Positions 1 through 8,809 of a DNA stretch of 10,735 nt are shown here, in pieces. The DNA lies in assembly GCA_004293385.1 (NCBI GenBank), contig RDYO01000091.1:1-10735 (forward strand), written 5' to 3'. This DNA comes from Verrucomicrobiota bacterium. GTDB lineage: Bacteria; Verrucomicrobiota; Verrucomicrobiia; Opitutales; UBA953. Position 1 is the first letter of the stretch. Every line of letters begins with the position of its first letter. Both the position numbers and the translations under genes were made by a program. The notes beneath the pieces are model-generated. The model worked only from the letters and a program-made list of their open reading frames with translations, ran no database searches and had not been told where the DNA came from.

Positions 1-46
1 GCAGACGGCCGCCGGCCAGATTCCGGAATGTCGAAAGCGCCCCCAT
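1..46 (-). CDS. start of an unidentified gene, cut by the left edge
   Basis: An ATG on the minus strand (46-44) opens a frame with no stop through base 1, giving 15 residues, MGALSTFRNLAGGRL. It begins only two bases after the TGA of the htrA-like gene (TGAGCATG), in the same direction. That spacing is typical of translationally coupled genes in an operon, and no Shine-Dalgarno sequence is visible before the ATG. Fifteen residues are too few to assign a family. The peptide vaguely recalls the N-termini of some radical SAM proteins, but that is a memory-based guess and should not be used as an annotation. The true start could also lie further downstream, outside the window. Confidence 0.4.
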   Translation of the reverse strand, partial: MGALSTFRNLAGGRL

Positions 47-48
47 GC

Positions 49-1158
49 TCAGCGGTCGAGCGGACGTTCCGCGACCGTCAGACGGGCCAGGGCACCGCGG
101 CCTTCCCGGATATAGTTCAAGGTGAGGACCTCGCCCGGACGACGGCGCGAGATCTCAAGACGCATCTCATTCCAATTCTCGACGGGCTTGCCGTTGAGGC
201 CCACGACGATGTCGCCGATCTTCAGTCCGGCCTTGGCCGCCGGCAGTTCGTCGGAGACGACGACAAGGCGGACTCCGCCCGCCTGGCCGAGCGAAAGCTT
301 CGTGGCTTCGGCGACGGAGAGATCTTCGCCCTGCACCCCGATGAGCCCGCGTACGACGCGCCCTTGGTTGGCGAGGTCGAGCGCGACGGCGGTGATGAGG
401 TTCGACGGGATGGAATAACCGAGGCCGACGCTCAGGCCGGTCCCGGACTTGATGGCGGTGTTCATGCCGAGCAGGCGGCCTTCGAAGTCGATGAGAGGCC
501 CGCCGCTATTGCCCGGATTGATCGCAGCGTCGGTCTGGATGAAATCCTCGAAGGCCATGCCCATACCCAGTTTGCCGGAACGTCCCAAGGCCGAGACGAT
601 GCCCGAAGTGACCGTGAGGCCGGCGTCGAGCGGATTACCGATGGCGAAGACGACGTCGCCGACGCGGGCTTTGTCGCTGTCGGCGAACCGGGCGTAAGGC
701 AGGCCCTTCCCTTCGATCTTCAGCACCGCGATGTCGGTGCCGGCGTCGACGCCGAGCACCTTCGCCCGGAATTCACGGCGATCGGCGAGCTGCACGATGA
801 CGGTCTTGGCGACGCTGCGACGATTGTCCTGCAGCACCACGTGGCGGTTGGTGATGACGTAGCCGTCCGGATGGATGATCGTGCCCGAGCCCAGCCCGGT
901 GGGCAGGAGCGTCTCGCCGGTCTGCGCATCCTGCATGACCTTATCCGGATCGATGCGACCGCTGTAACGTTTGAGGACCGAGGCCGGAATCACTTCGGCG
1001 GTACGCACGCTGACGACGGCGGGCGTGATCCGCGCGAGCATGTCGGCGTAACTGGAGCCAGGCGCCGCCCGATTGACGGGATGGGCATCGGTCTCGAAAG
1101 TGATGCCGGCGAGCGCCAAAGCCGGCAAGCAGACAAGCGCGGTGAGATGACGGAGCAT
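49..1158 (-). CDS. HtrA/Deg-family serine protease, secreted, one PDZ domain
   Basis: A 369-residue trypsin-like protease of the HtrA (DegP/DegQ/DegS) family, which cleaves or senses misfolded proteins in the cell envelope. Residues 1 to about 17 (MLRHLTALVCLPALALA) look like a signal peptide, so the protein should be periplasmic or at least exported. The catalytic triad is complete: His106 in VITNRHVV, Asp142 in DAGTDIAVLK and Ser218 in NPGNSGGPL. Residues 54-88 before the His-containing strand form a long hydrophilic loop comparable to the LA loop of other HtrA proteins. Only one PDZ domain follows (about 270-365, with AAKAGLKIGDIVVGLNGKPV). The length is therefore that of DegS-like or other single-PDZ members, shorter than DegP with two PDZ domains. 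The ATG is preceded by GGGGGAG two bases away, a usable though close ribosome binding site. The gene follows smc by 43 bases with no terminator between, suggesting cotranscription. The family is certain; the subfamily is not, so no symbol is given. Confidence 0.95.
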   Translation of the reverse strand: MLRHLTALVCLPALALAGITFETDAHPVNRAAPGSSYADMLARITPAVVSVRTAEVIPASVLKRYSGRIDPDKVMQDAQTGETLLPTGLGSGTIIHPDGYVITNRHVVLQDNRRSVAKTVIVQLADRREFRAKVLGVDAGTDIAVLKIEGKGLPYARFADSDKARVGDVVFAIGNPLDAGLTVTSGIVSALGRSGKLGMGMAFEDFIQTDAAINPGNSGGPLIDFEGRLLGMNTAIKSGTGLSVGLGYSIPSNLITAVALDLANQGRVVRGLIGVQGEDLSVAEATKLSLGQAGGVRLVVVSDELPAAKAGLKIGDIVVGLNGKPVENWNEMRLEISRRRPGEVLTLNYIREGRGALARLTVAERPLDR

Positions 1159-1201
1159 GACTCCCCCACCCTAGCCGACCTCCTGCCCAAGGCAAGCGAC
1201 C

Positions 1202-4200
1202 TCAGCGGGCCATCGTGAACCCACCGCCCGGCTGGGTCGGCTCGGCCTCGTCGCGCTCCTTGTTGAAGCGCATGGAGAACAGGCGGGTGACGCCCTTCTC
1301 CTGCATGGTGGCCCCGAAGATGGCGTCGGCCGCCGAGACGGTGCGCTTGTTGTGGGTGATGACCACGAACTGGGAGAACCGGGTGAACTCGCGGATGATG
1401 TCCGTGAAGCGGTTGACGTTGGCGTCGTCCAGCGGGGCGTCGAGCTCGTCGAGCACGCAAAGGGGCGAGGGCTTCACCATGTAGATGGCGAAGAGCAGGG
1501 CCACGGCGGTCATGGTCTTCTGGCCGCCGGACAGCAGCGTGATGCCGCGGAGCTTGGTGCCGGGCGGCTGGGCGACGATCTCGATGCCGCTCTCGAGCGG
1601 GTCTTCGGCCTGGACCATGGTGAGGTCGGCCGCGCCGCCGACGAAGAGGCGTTCGAAGGTGAACTTGAAGTTCTTACGCACCTGCTCGAAGGTGTCGGTG
1701 AAGAGCTTGAGCGAGGTCTGGTTGAGTTCGTCGATCGCCTTGGTGAGCTCTTCCTTCGCCTTCCAGAGGTCGTCGCTCTGCTTGGTGAGGAAGTCATGGC
1801 GATCGCGCAGGGAGGAGTATTCCTCGACGGCGACGAGATTGACGGAGCCCATGCCGGCCATGCGGTCGCGCAGTTCGGCGATCTCGCGCACGAGAGGCGG
1901 CCAGTCGGCGGATTCCATGGCGGCGAGGTCCTCGGCGGTCGGCTCACCGCGGCGGGCGACGGCCTTCGGGGCCGGACGAGAACCTTCTTCATCGGTCTCT
2001 TCGAGGTCGTCGAAGCTGGAGATGCCTTCGGGTTCGCCGTCGGAAAGCCAGAGCTGCAGACGCCAGTCGACGTCGGCGACGTCGAGCTGATGGTCGGCCT
2101 GGACCTTCTCGACGATGAAACCGCACTGCGAGGTCTGCTCGGCGAGGGAGACTTCGAGGCCCTTGAGGCGGGTGTCGGCGACGCGGAGACGATCACGGTC
2201 GACGGAGAGGACACGGTCTTCCGATTCGACGGCGGCGTCGGTCTCGGTGAGGGCGAGGCGCTGTTCGTTGAGCTGCGCGGAAGCGGCTTCGACCTCGCCG
2301 GCGAGGCGGGCGGAGGTCTCGCGCGCGGTCACGGCGAGGGCCTTGAGCTCAGCGATCAGTTTCTCGTTCTGCTGCGCTTCGATGCGGCGGGAGTTAAGGC
2401 GGGCGGTGGCTTCAGCGCGGCGCGATTCGAGGTCGGCGAGTTCGCGGCCGACGAGTTCGAGACGCTGGCGCTGCTCGGCCAGGGAAAGGCGGACGTCACC
2501 GAGGGCGTTGCGACGGAGCTCGGCTTCGGCGCGCGCGGATTCGAGCTGACCTTCGCCGGAGGAGATCGTCGCGCGGAGTTCGGCGACCTGGGCGTCCTTG
2601 GCCGTCAGCGTCTCCTGCGCGCGGTCGCGGCGCTTGAGCGCTTCGGACTTGGAGTTGTCCAGTTCGGCGAGCTGGCGCTCTTCGCGCTGGATGCGGTCGT
2701 CGGCGGAGGTGAGCGTCTGGCGGGCGGAACGTTCGTCGGCCTGGGCGACGGAAAGCTCCTGCGCGGCGAACTGCGTGGCGTCGCGGGCGGCCGAGACGTC
2801 GAGTTCGTTGGCGTCCATCGCGGACTGGATGCCGAGGGCCTTCTCGTTGAGGGTCGTGAGCTGGTCGTTCTCGGATTCGAGCGAGGCGCGGACGGCGCGG
2901 ATCTCGCTTTCGCGGGAGAAGACGCCGGAACCGGCGTTGGCGGCGGCCTTGCGGGGCTTGCCGGCGTAGACGAGGCCGCGACGGTCGACGAGGTCCCCGT
3001 CGGTGGTCGCGACGAGGAAGAATTCGAAGCCCGGATTGGCGCGCCACCAGGCGATGAAATCGCCGAGGGACGGGCAGACGTAGCAGCCGTCGAAGAGGTT
3101 GGCGACGAGGCGGGCGTGCTCGGGGGACTTGGCCTGCACGGCCGAGGTGGCCGGACGGAGCCAATCGGGAGCGGCGGAGCCGGAGCGGGCGGCGGGCGGG
3201 GCTTCGACCTGGAAGACCGCGCGGCCGAGCTGGCGCTCGCCCATCTTGGCGACGATGCCCGGCAGGAATTCGGGGGAGTCGAGGGCGACGGCCTCGGAGG
3301 CGGCGCCGAGGATGTTCTCGAGCGCGGCGGCGGCGGAGACGTCGACGACGGTCACGAGGTCGGCGAGCGCGGAGGCCTTGCCGGAACGCAGTTCTTCGGA
3401 GAACTCGCCGCGCAACACGGCCTTCGCGGCTTCAGAGAAGCCTTCGAGGCGGGACTGCATCTGCTCGAGCAGGCCCAGCTGGGCGGAGAGCTTGGCGACC
3501 TTACGGTCCTGCTCCGAAATCGTCTGCTGCAGCGCGCGGAAATCGTTGATCAGGTCGCGGCCTTTCTCGGTCGCTTCCTGTTCGGCCGTACGCGCGGCCT
3601 GGAGTTCGCCGTGGCGGGTCGTGACGACGGCGCCGGATTCGGTGACGCGCTGCTCGAGGGCGAGGCGGTCCTGCTTGGCCTGGGTGAGCGAATCGGAGAG
3701 ATCGACGTGGCGGGACTGATAGCCACGCAGGTCGACTTCGAGATTGGTGACGTCACCGCGGGCGCGGGTCATCTCACCTTCGGCGACGAGGATGTCCTGA
3801 CGGGCGCGGCGGAGGCGGTTCTCGGCCTCGACGACCTGACGGGCGGCTTCTTCGACCTGCGCGGTCTTCTCGCGATAGGCGGCGTCGGTGGCGGAGACGG
3901 AGCCGGCGGCCGTCGACTTGGCGTCGGAGCTGCCGCGGAGGCGGAGCTCATACTCGGCGATCTGGACTTCGGCTTCCTGCGCCTCGCGGCGGGCCTCGGC
4001 GAGGCGCGAAGCGAGGTCGTCGGAACGGAGATCGGAAGTACGGGCCTCGTTCTCGGCGTTCTCGCGGGCGGTGCGGAGGTCGAAGAGGGCCTGCTGGGCG
4101 AGCTGGACCTGTTCGGCGAGCTCGGCGCGGCGGGCGCGGGTCTGGAGCAAGGCGGCCTCGCGGTCGCGCAGGCCGTCGGTGAGGCCGGCGACATCGGCGC

Positions 4201-4954
4201 GGCAGGCGGTCGCATCGGTCTCTAGCGTCGCGACCTGGGCGCGGCGGTCGCCGAACTGCTTGGCGTGCCAGGCGAGGTCGAGGTGCGTGAAACGGTGGCG
4301 CAGGCGGCGGTAGCGCAACGCCTTGGCGGCCTGACGGCGGAGGGAAGCGATCTGGCGGCCGACTTCGCTCACCACGTCGGTGATGCGCGCGAGGTTGGCG
4401 TCGACGCCGCTGAGCTTGTTCAGCGCCTCACGACGCTGGGCCTTGTAACGGGTGATACCGGCGGCTTCTTCGAAGAGGTAGCGGCGCTCGGCGGGATTGG
4501 CGGACAGGATCTGGTCGATCTGGCCCTGCACCATGAACGAGTAGGACATGCGGCCGATGCCGGTGTCCATGAAGAGGCGCTGGATGTCCTTCAGGCGCGA
4601 AGGCTTGCCGTTGATGAAGTAGTCGCTGGCGCCCTCGCGATGGAGGCGGCGCATCACCGAGACTTCGGCGAAGGCGGTGCCCAGCTCCTTCTCGCAGTCG
4701 GCGAAGATCAGCTCGACCTCGCACTGAGGGAGGGGCTTACGACGGTCGGTACCGGCGAAGATGACGTCCTGCATCGCCGGGGCGCGCAGGGACTTGGCGG
4801 ACTGCTCGCCCAGGACCCAGCGGATCGCGTCGACGATGTTGGACTTACCGCAGCCATTGGGTCCGACCACGGCCGTGACCCCGGGACGGAGCTCGATACG
4901 GGTCCGGTCGGCGAAGCTTTTGAATCCGTTGGCGACGATTTCCTTGAGGTACAT
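1202..4954 (-). CDS. smc: chromosome segregation ATPase SMC
   Basis: A 1250-residue SMC protein, the ATPase core that (with ScpA/ScpB where present) extrudes DNA loops and compacts and segregates the chromosome. All expected parts are visible. The N-terminal head has Walker A GPNGCGKS (31-38), the Q-loop in FMVQGQID (Q143) and the conserved LFEEAAGITRYK (160-171). A first coiled coil runs from about 175 to 500. The hinge lies at about 505-670, with LGAASEAVAL and DGDLVDRRG. A second coiled coil runs from about 685 to 955. The C-terminal head has GMGSVNLVAVEEY (1034-1046), the ABC signature LSGGQ (1141-1145), Walker B LCVLDE (D1169, E1170) and the D-loop LDAPLDD. The start is fixed by MYLKEIVANGFKSF, the usual SMC N-terminus. 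No Shine-Dalgarno sequence is seen before the ATG. Odd points: an acidic, proline-containing stretch at about 968-1018 interrupts the coiled coil before the C-terminal head, and two cysteines (GCYVC, 623-627) lie in the hinge. Length is slightly above the common 1150-1200. The gene is divergent from rpsU and upstream of the htrA-like gene. Confidence 0.98.
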   Translation of the reverse strand: MYLKEIVANGFKSFADRTRIELRPGVTAVVGPNGCGKSNIVDAIRWVLGEQSAKSLRAPAMQDVIFAGTDRRKPLPQCEVELIFADCEKELGTAFAEVSVMRRLHREGASDYFINGKPSRLKDIQRLFMDTGIGRMSYSFMVQGQIDQILSANPAERRYLFEEAAGITRYKAQRREALNKLSGVDANLARITDVVSEVGRQIASLRRQAAKALRYRRLRHRFTHLDLAWHAKQFGDRRAQVATLETDATACRADVAGLTDGLRDREAALLQTRARRAELAEQVQLAQQALFDLRTARENAENEARTSDLRSDDLASRLAEARREAQEAEVQIAEYELRLRGSSDAKSTAAGSVSATDAAYREKTAQVEEAARQVVEAENRLRRARQDILVAEGEMTRARGDVTNLEVDLRGYQSRHVDLSDSLTQAKQDRLALEQRVTESGAVVTTRHGELQAARTAEQEATEKGRDLINDFRALQQTISEQDRKVAKLSAQLGLLEQMQSRLEGFSEAAKAVLRGEFSEELRSGKASALADLVTVVDVSAAAALENILGAASEAVALDSPEFLPGIVAKMGERQLGRAVFQVEAPPAARSGSAAPDWLRPATSAVQAKSPEHARLVANLFDGCYVCPSLGDFIAWWRANPGFEFFLVATTDGDLVDRRGLVYAGKPRKAAANAGSGVFSRESEIRAVRASLESENDQLTTLNEKALGIQSAMDANELDVSAARDATQFAAQELSVAQADERSARQTLTSADDRIQREERQLAELDNSKSEALKRRDRAQETLTAKDAQVAELRATISSGEGQLESARAEAELRRNALGDVRLSLAEQRQRLELVGRELADLESRRAEATARLNSRRIEAQQNEKLIAELKALAVTARETSARLAGEVEAASAQLNEQRLALTETDAAVESEDRVLSVDRDRLRVADTRLKGLEVSLAEQTSQCGFIVEKVQADHQLDVADVDWRLQLWLSDGEPEGISSFDDLEETDEEGSRPAPKAVARRGEPTAEDLAAMESADWPPLVREIAELRDRMAGMGSVNLVAVEEYSSLRDRHDFLTKQSDDLWKAKEELTKAIDELNQTSLKLFTDTFEQVRKNFKFTFERLFVGGAADLTMVQAEDPLESGIEIVAQPPGTKLRGITLLSGGQKTMTAVALLFAIYMVKPSPLCVLDELDAPLDDANVNRFTDIIREFTRFSQFVVITHNKRTVSAADAIFGATMQEKGVTRLFSMRFNKERDEAEPTQPGGGFTMAR
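1901..2059 (-). other. acidic, probably disordered insert in SMC
   Basis: Codons for about SMC residues 966-1018. The stretch contains FDDLEETDEEGSRPAPK followed by a basic-acidic patch (VARRGEPTAEDLAAME). It lacks heptad character and holds several Pro and Gly residues, unlike the coiled coil before it. It sits between the returning coiled coil and the GMGSVNL segment that opens the C-terminal head. This is read directly from the protein. That it is a flexible linker is an inference from composition, and its function is unknown. Confidence 0.5.
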
Positions 4955-5107
4955 CGGGGGGTGAACCGCACGATTGCCCTGCCCTACCCCCGCCGCAAGA
5001 GTCTAGTGCCCTCTGGGAGGCCCACTTATTCACGGCTGCGAATACCCGAGCATTCGGGGTTGACGAACGCCCTCCCCCCTTGTTCTTTCGACCCTCCAAA
5101 CGCTCAC
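4955..5107. promoter_or_regulatory. divergent smc / rpsU intergenic control region
   Basis: This 153-base gap between two divergent start codons must hold both promoters. For rpsU the best -35 candidate is TTGACG at 5060-5065, but no good -10 hexamer lies 16-18 bases downstream (the region reads CCCCCTTGTTCTTTCG), so the assignment is weak. Just upstream, CCCGA (5045-5049) and TCGGG (5054-5058) form a 5-bp stem with a GCAT loop that ends one base before the -35 candidate. No convincing promoter is seen for smc. Neither ATG has a Shine-Dalgarno sequence: rpsU is preceded by CCTCCAAACGCTCAC and smc, on its own strand, by GTTCACCCCCCG. Confidence 0.35.
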
Positions 5108-5308
5108 ATGTCCGTAGAAATCAAGATTCGCAAAGGCGAGACCGTCGACAAGGCTCTCCGCCGCCTCAAGAAGAAGATCGACCGCGAGGGCATCATCAAG
5201 GACGCCCGCGCCAAGCGAGGCTTCGAGAAGCCGGCCGAACGCCGTCGCCGCAAGAAGAAGGTCAAGAACTTCAGCGCCTACCTGCGCAAGAAGTGGGATA
5301 ACGTCTAA
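5108..5308 (+). CDS. rpsU: 30S ribosomal protein bS21
   Basis: A 66-residue, strongly basic protein with the bS21 pattern: an N-terminal beta strand (MSVEIKIRKGETVDKALRRL), then a Lys/Arg-rich helix (KKKIDREGI), the RAKRGFEKPAERRRRKKK stretch and a short C-terminal helix. bS21 binds the platform of the small ribosomal subunit near the 3' end of 16S rRNA and helps start translation. The ATG at 5108 is chosen because homologues begin MSVEIxIRKGE; the reading frame stays open much further upstream, but that is non-coding antisense to smc. No Shine-Dalgarno sequence precedes it. It is a single-gene unit: divergent from smc, with a strong terminator 24 bases after the stop, and convergent with glnN. 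It is too short for a motif-based function check, but the match to the family is clear. Confidence 0.95.
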   Translation: MSVEIKIRKGETVDKALRRLKKKIDREGIIKDARAKRGFEKPAERRRRKKKVKNFSAYLRKKWDNV

Positions 5309-5332
5309 GCGTCCGTCCTAGTCCAAGCACCC

Positions 5333-5359
5333 GAAGGCCCGTCATCGCGACGGGCCTTC
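5333..5359 (+). terminator. rpsU intrinsic terminator
   Basis: A perfect 11-bp stem, GAAGGCCCGTC (5333-5343) with GACGGGCCTTC (5349-5359), and an ATCGC loop. It lies 24 bases after the rpsU stop. The following run is T-poor (TGCTTTGGGG), so termination may lean on the very stable stem. No other plus-strand gene is nearby, so it is assigned to rpsU. Confidence 0.8.
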
Positions 5360-5396
5360 TGCTTTGGGGGACGCGCCGAACAGGCCGGGCAACAAA

Positions 5397-5424
5397 AAGG
5401 GCCGAACCCGGAGGTTCGGCCCTT
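5397..5424 (-). terminator. glnN intrinsic terminator
   Basis: A perfect 12-bp stem, AAGGGCCGAACC (5397-5408) with GGTTCGGCCCTT (5413-5424), closed by a four-base loop. Read on the minus strand it is followed by TTTGTTGCC; together with the two T bases that end the stem this makes a T5 run, a classic Rho-independent terminator. It starts 24 bases after the glnN stop codon. The stem is symmetrical, so it might also stop plus-strand readthrough from rpsU, although the plus side has only a short T run. Confidence 0.88.
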
Positions 5425-5448
5425 GGTCTCGGCAAAGCCGGTTGAGGC

Positions 5449-7605
<2,157 letters not shown>

Positions 7606-7649
7606 GGATTGGGGGATTGGAAAGGTGACTAATTACGAACAAATTGAAA

Positions 7650-7664
7650 GCACCCCGTGTGCCA
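7650..7664 (-). promoter_or_regulatory. candidate sigma-54 (-24/-12) promoter of glnN
   Basis: Read on the minus strand, the 15 bases are TGGCACACGGGGTGC, followed by T. This matches the sigma-54 pattern TGGCAC-N5-TTGCW at every position except the first T of TTGC, with the GG (7663-7662) and GC (7651-7650) exactly 10 bases apart. Transcription would start near 7638, giving a leader of about 33 bases before the glnN ATG. A weaker sigma-70 reading overlaps it: TTGAAC (7672-7667), 18 bases, TTCAAT (7648-7643), four of six matches in each box. The sigma-54 reading is favoured because glutamine synthetase genes are frequent sigma-54 targets, but no regulator gene is in the window. Confidence 0.45.
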
Positions 7665-7694
7665 CGGTTCAATAGGTAACCATTCACACGGGGT
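7652..7694. repeat. perfect 10-bp inverted repeat upstream of glnN
   Basis: ACCCCGTGTG (7652-7661) and CACACGGGGT (7685-7694) are exact reverse complements, separated by 23 bases. The arm centres are 33 bp apart, about three helical turns, as expected for two half-sites on one DNA face or for a pair of protein dimers. The arm nearer glnN fills most of the space between the -24 and -12 elements of the sigma-54 candidate, so a bound protein would compete with polymerase. As an alternative, transcribed from the minus strand, it could be a weak, long-loop hairpin ending the upstream YdiY-like gene (followed by GCTTTCAATTTG, not a real T tract). Confidence 0.55.
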
Positions 7695-7696
7695 TT

Positions 7697-7733
7697 TGTG
7701 TCTTTTTGGGCAATTGTGCTTATTTTTAGGCAA
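7697..7733. repeat. imperfect direct repeat in the glnN upstream region
   Basis: TGTGTCTTTTTGGGCAA (7697-7713) and TGTGCTTATTTTTAGGCAA (7715-7733) share the TGTG start, a T5 core and the GGCAA end; the second copy is two bases longer. They lie about 35-70 bases upstream of the sigma-54-like element, in the most AT-rich stretch of the window. They could be paired activator sites or bent UP-like DNA. No match to the NtrC consensus was seen. Confidence 0.4.
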
Positions 7734-7744
7734 ACCCACCCTGC

Positions 7745-8755
7745 TCACTTCCAGACATAGGTCGTCCGGAGGAAGTAGGCGGTGTCGGTCTTGACCTGCG
7801 TCGGCAGGGGCTTGGAGCGGAAATTGTTGGATAGGCCGACCCGCAAGGACAGCGGGCCAGCGCTGCGGAGGAGATTCAGGCTGCTTTCGTGTCGGACGAA
7901 GTAGTCACCGGTGACCTGGAAGGACGGGACGAAATCCAAGGAGGTTTCCCAGGCCGCCCAGCCGAGTTCACGGGTGAAGATCAGCCCGAAGTCACCCGAG
8001 GGCGCCGCGCGGTTGGGCTCGAAGGTGTCATCGAAAATCTCGAGGCGGTGACCCAAGCCGGCCCGCGCATCGAGCTTACCCTTGGCGTCGGTGAAAAGAC
8101 GGAAACCGAGGCCGACGGCGTTGACGGAGAAGAAGTCGATCCGGCGGGCGTTGTCGAAGCCGGTGTCGGTACGGAGATACCAGAAGAGGACGTTCGTCGG
8201 ATTGGTCTCGTACGAAAAGGTCACATGGAGGTCATCCGCCGAGATCCGGTCCTGAGCCTCGGCCCGCATGAAGCGCACGCCGCCGAGCAAGGTGTCCGCC
8301 TTGGTCACGCCCTTCGCGGAAAAGCCCGTGCTGAAACCCGATCCGGCCACGACGCCGCTACGGCCGGAGAGATCCGCGTCCGCCTGCGTGACCCATTGAC
8401 GCCTATCGCCGGACTCGGACGGACGTTGCGAAGGCTCCCTCCAGAGCTCGACAGCCTGGTCGAGCGTATTGGTCTCGCGGCCGCCGCGCGTGACGACCCG
8501 GCCGCCCGCCGCGGAGGCGATACCGTCCGAGACGACGCCACCCGCGCTCACGCGCACGGATTCGTCGGTGACGAAAGATTCGACCTGCCCGAGCTCCAGC
8601 CGCAGCAGGTTCGCATTGCCCAGTGATGGAGCGCGGAACTCCATCACGCCGTCGACGATCCGTTCGATGCGCCCTTTGAGGAAAGTGCCGTCCTTCATGG
8701 TGACGGTGTCCGCCAAGCAGGCCAGGGGCAGGAGCAGGATGAAGAACGACCTCAT
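7745..8755 (-). CDS. exported DUF481/YdiY-like outer-membrane protein
   Basis: A 336-residue protein with a signal peptide (MRSFFILLLPLACLA, probable cleavage before DTV). Residues about 16-70 form a small beta-rich module (TVTMKDGTFLKGRIERIVDG) of the kind often placed before DUF481 domains in Verrucomicrobiota and Planctomycetota. After a polar linker (about 70-120), residues about 120-336 show alternating hydrophobic and aromatic strands (LHVTFSYETN, VLFWYLRTDTGFD, VGLGFRLF, GHRLEIFDD, YFLRTTYVW) typical of the DUF481 beta barrel (YdiY, often called salt-induced outer membrane protein). The chain ends VWK, so the usual terminal aromatic residue is next to last. The start at 8755 is preferred over an upstream in-frame ATG at 8821 because it gives a clean signal peptide, has GGAAAG just upstream and does not overlap the divergent hemG. 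The exact function is unknown for the family. Confidence 0.8.
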   Translation of the reverse strand: MRSFFILLLPLACLADTVTMKDGTFLKGRIERIVDGVMEFRAPSLGNANLLRLELGQVESFVTDESVRVSAGGVVSDGIASAAGGRVVTRGGRETNTLDQAVELWREPSQRPSESGDRRQWVTQADADLSGRSGVVAGSGFSTGFSAKGVTKADTLLGGVRFMRAEAQDRISADDLHVTFSYETNPTNVLFWYLRTDTGFDNARRIDFFSVNAVGLGFRLFTDAKGKLDARAGLGHRLEIFDDTFEPNRAAPSGDFGLIFTRELGWAAWETSLDFVPSFQVTGDYFVRHESSLNLLRSAGPLSLRVGLSNNFRSKPLPTQVKTDTAYFLRTTYVWK

Positions 8756-8809
8756 GCTTTCCAGACAGCCCGAACGACGCAGGGTTGCCAACCTCAGGCT
8801 TCTCGCCCG

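Noticed and set aside
28..1218. A 396-codon open frame on the plus strand opposite the htrA-like gene
   Set aside because: Mirror of the protease coding sequence with no recognisable domain; the protease has its full catalytic triad on the minus strand.
1352..4225. A 957-codon open frame on the plus strand opposite smc
   Set aside because: smc is unmistakable on the minus strand. The plus frame encodes low-complexity Gly/Glu/Asp/Leu-rich text with no motif, as expected when GC-biased codons are read from the other strand.
7652..7694. The inverted repeat as a standard plus-strand terminator (followed by TTTT and later TTTTT)
   Set aside because: No plus-strand gene lies upstream of it, and the loop of 23 bases is too long for a typical terminator.
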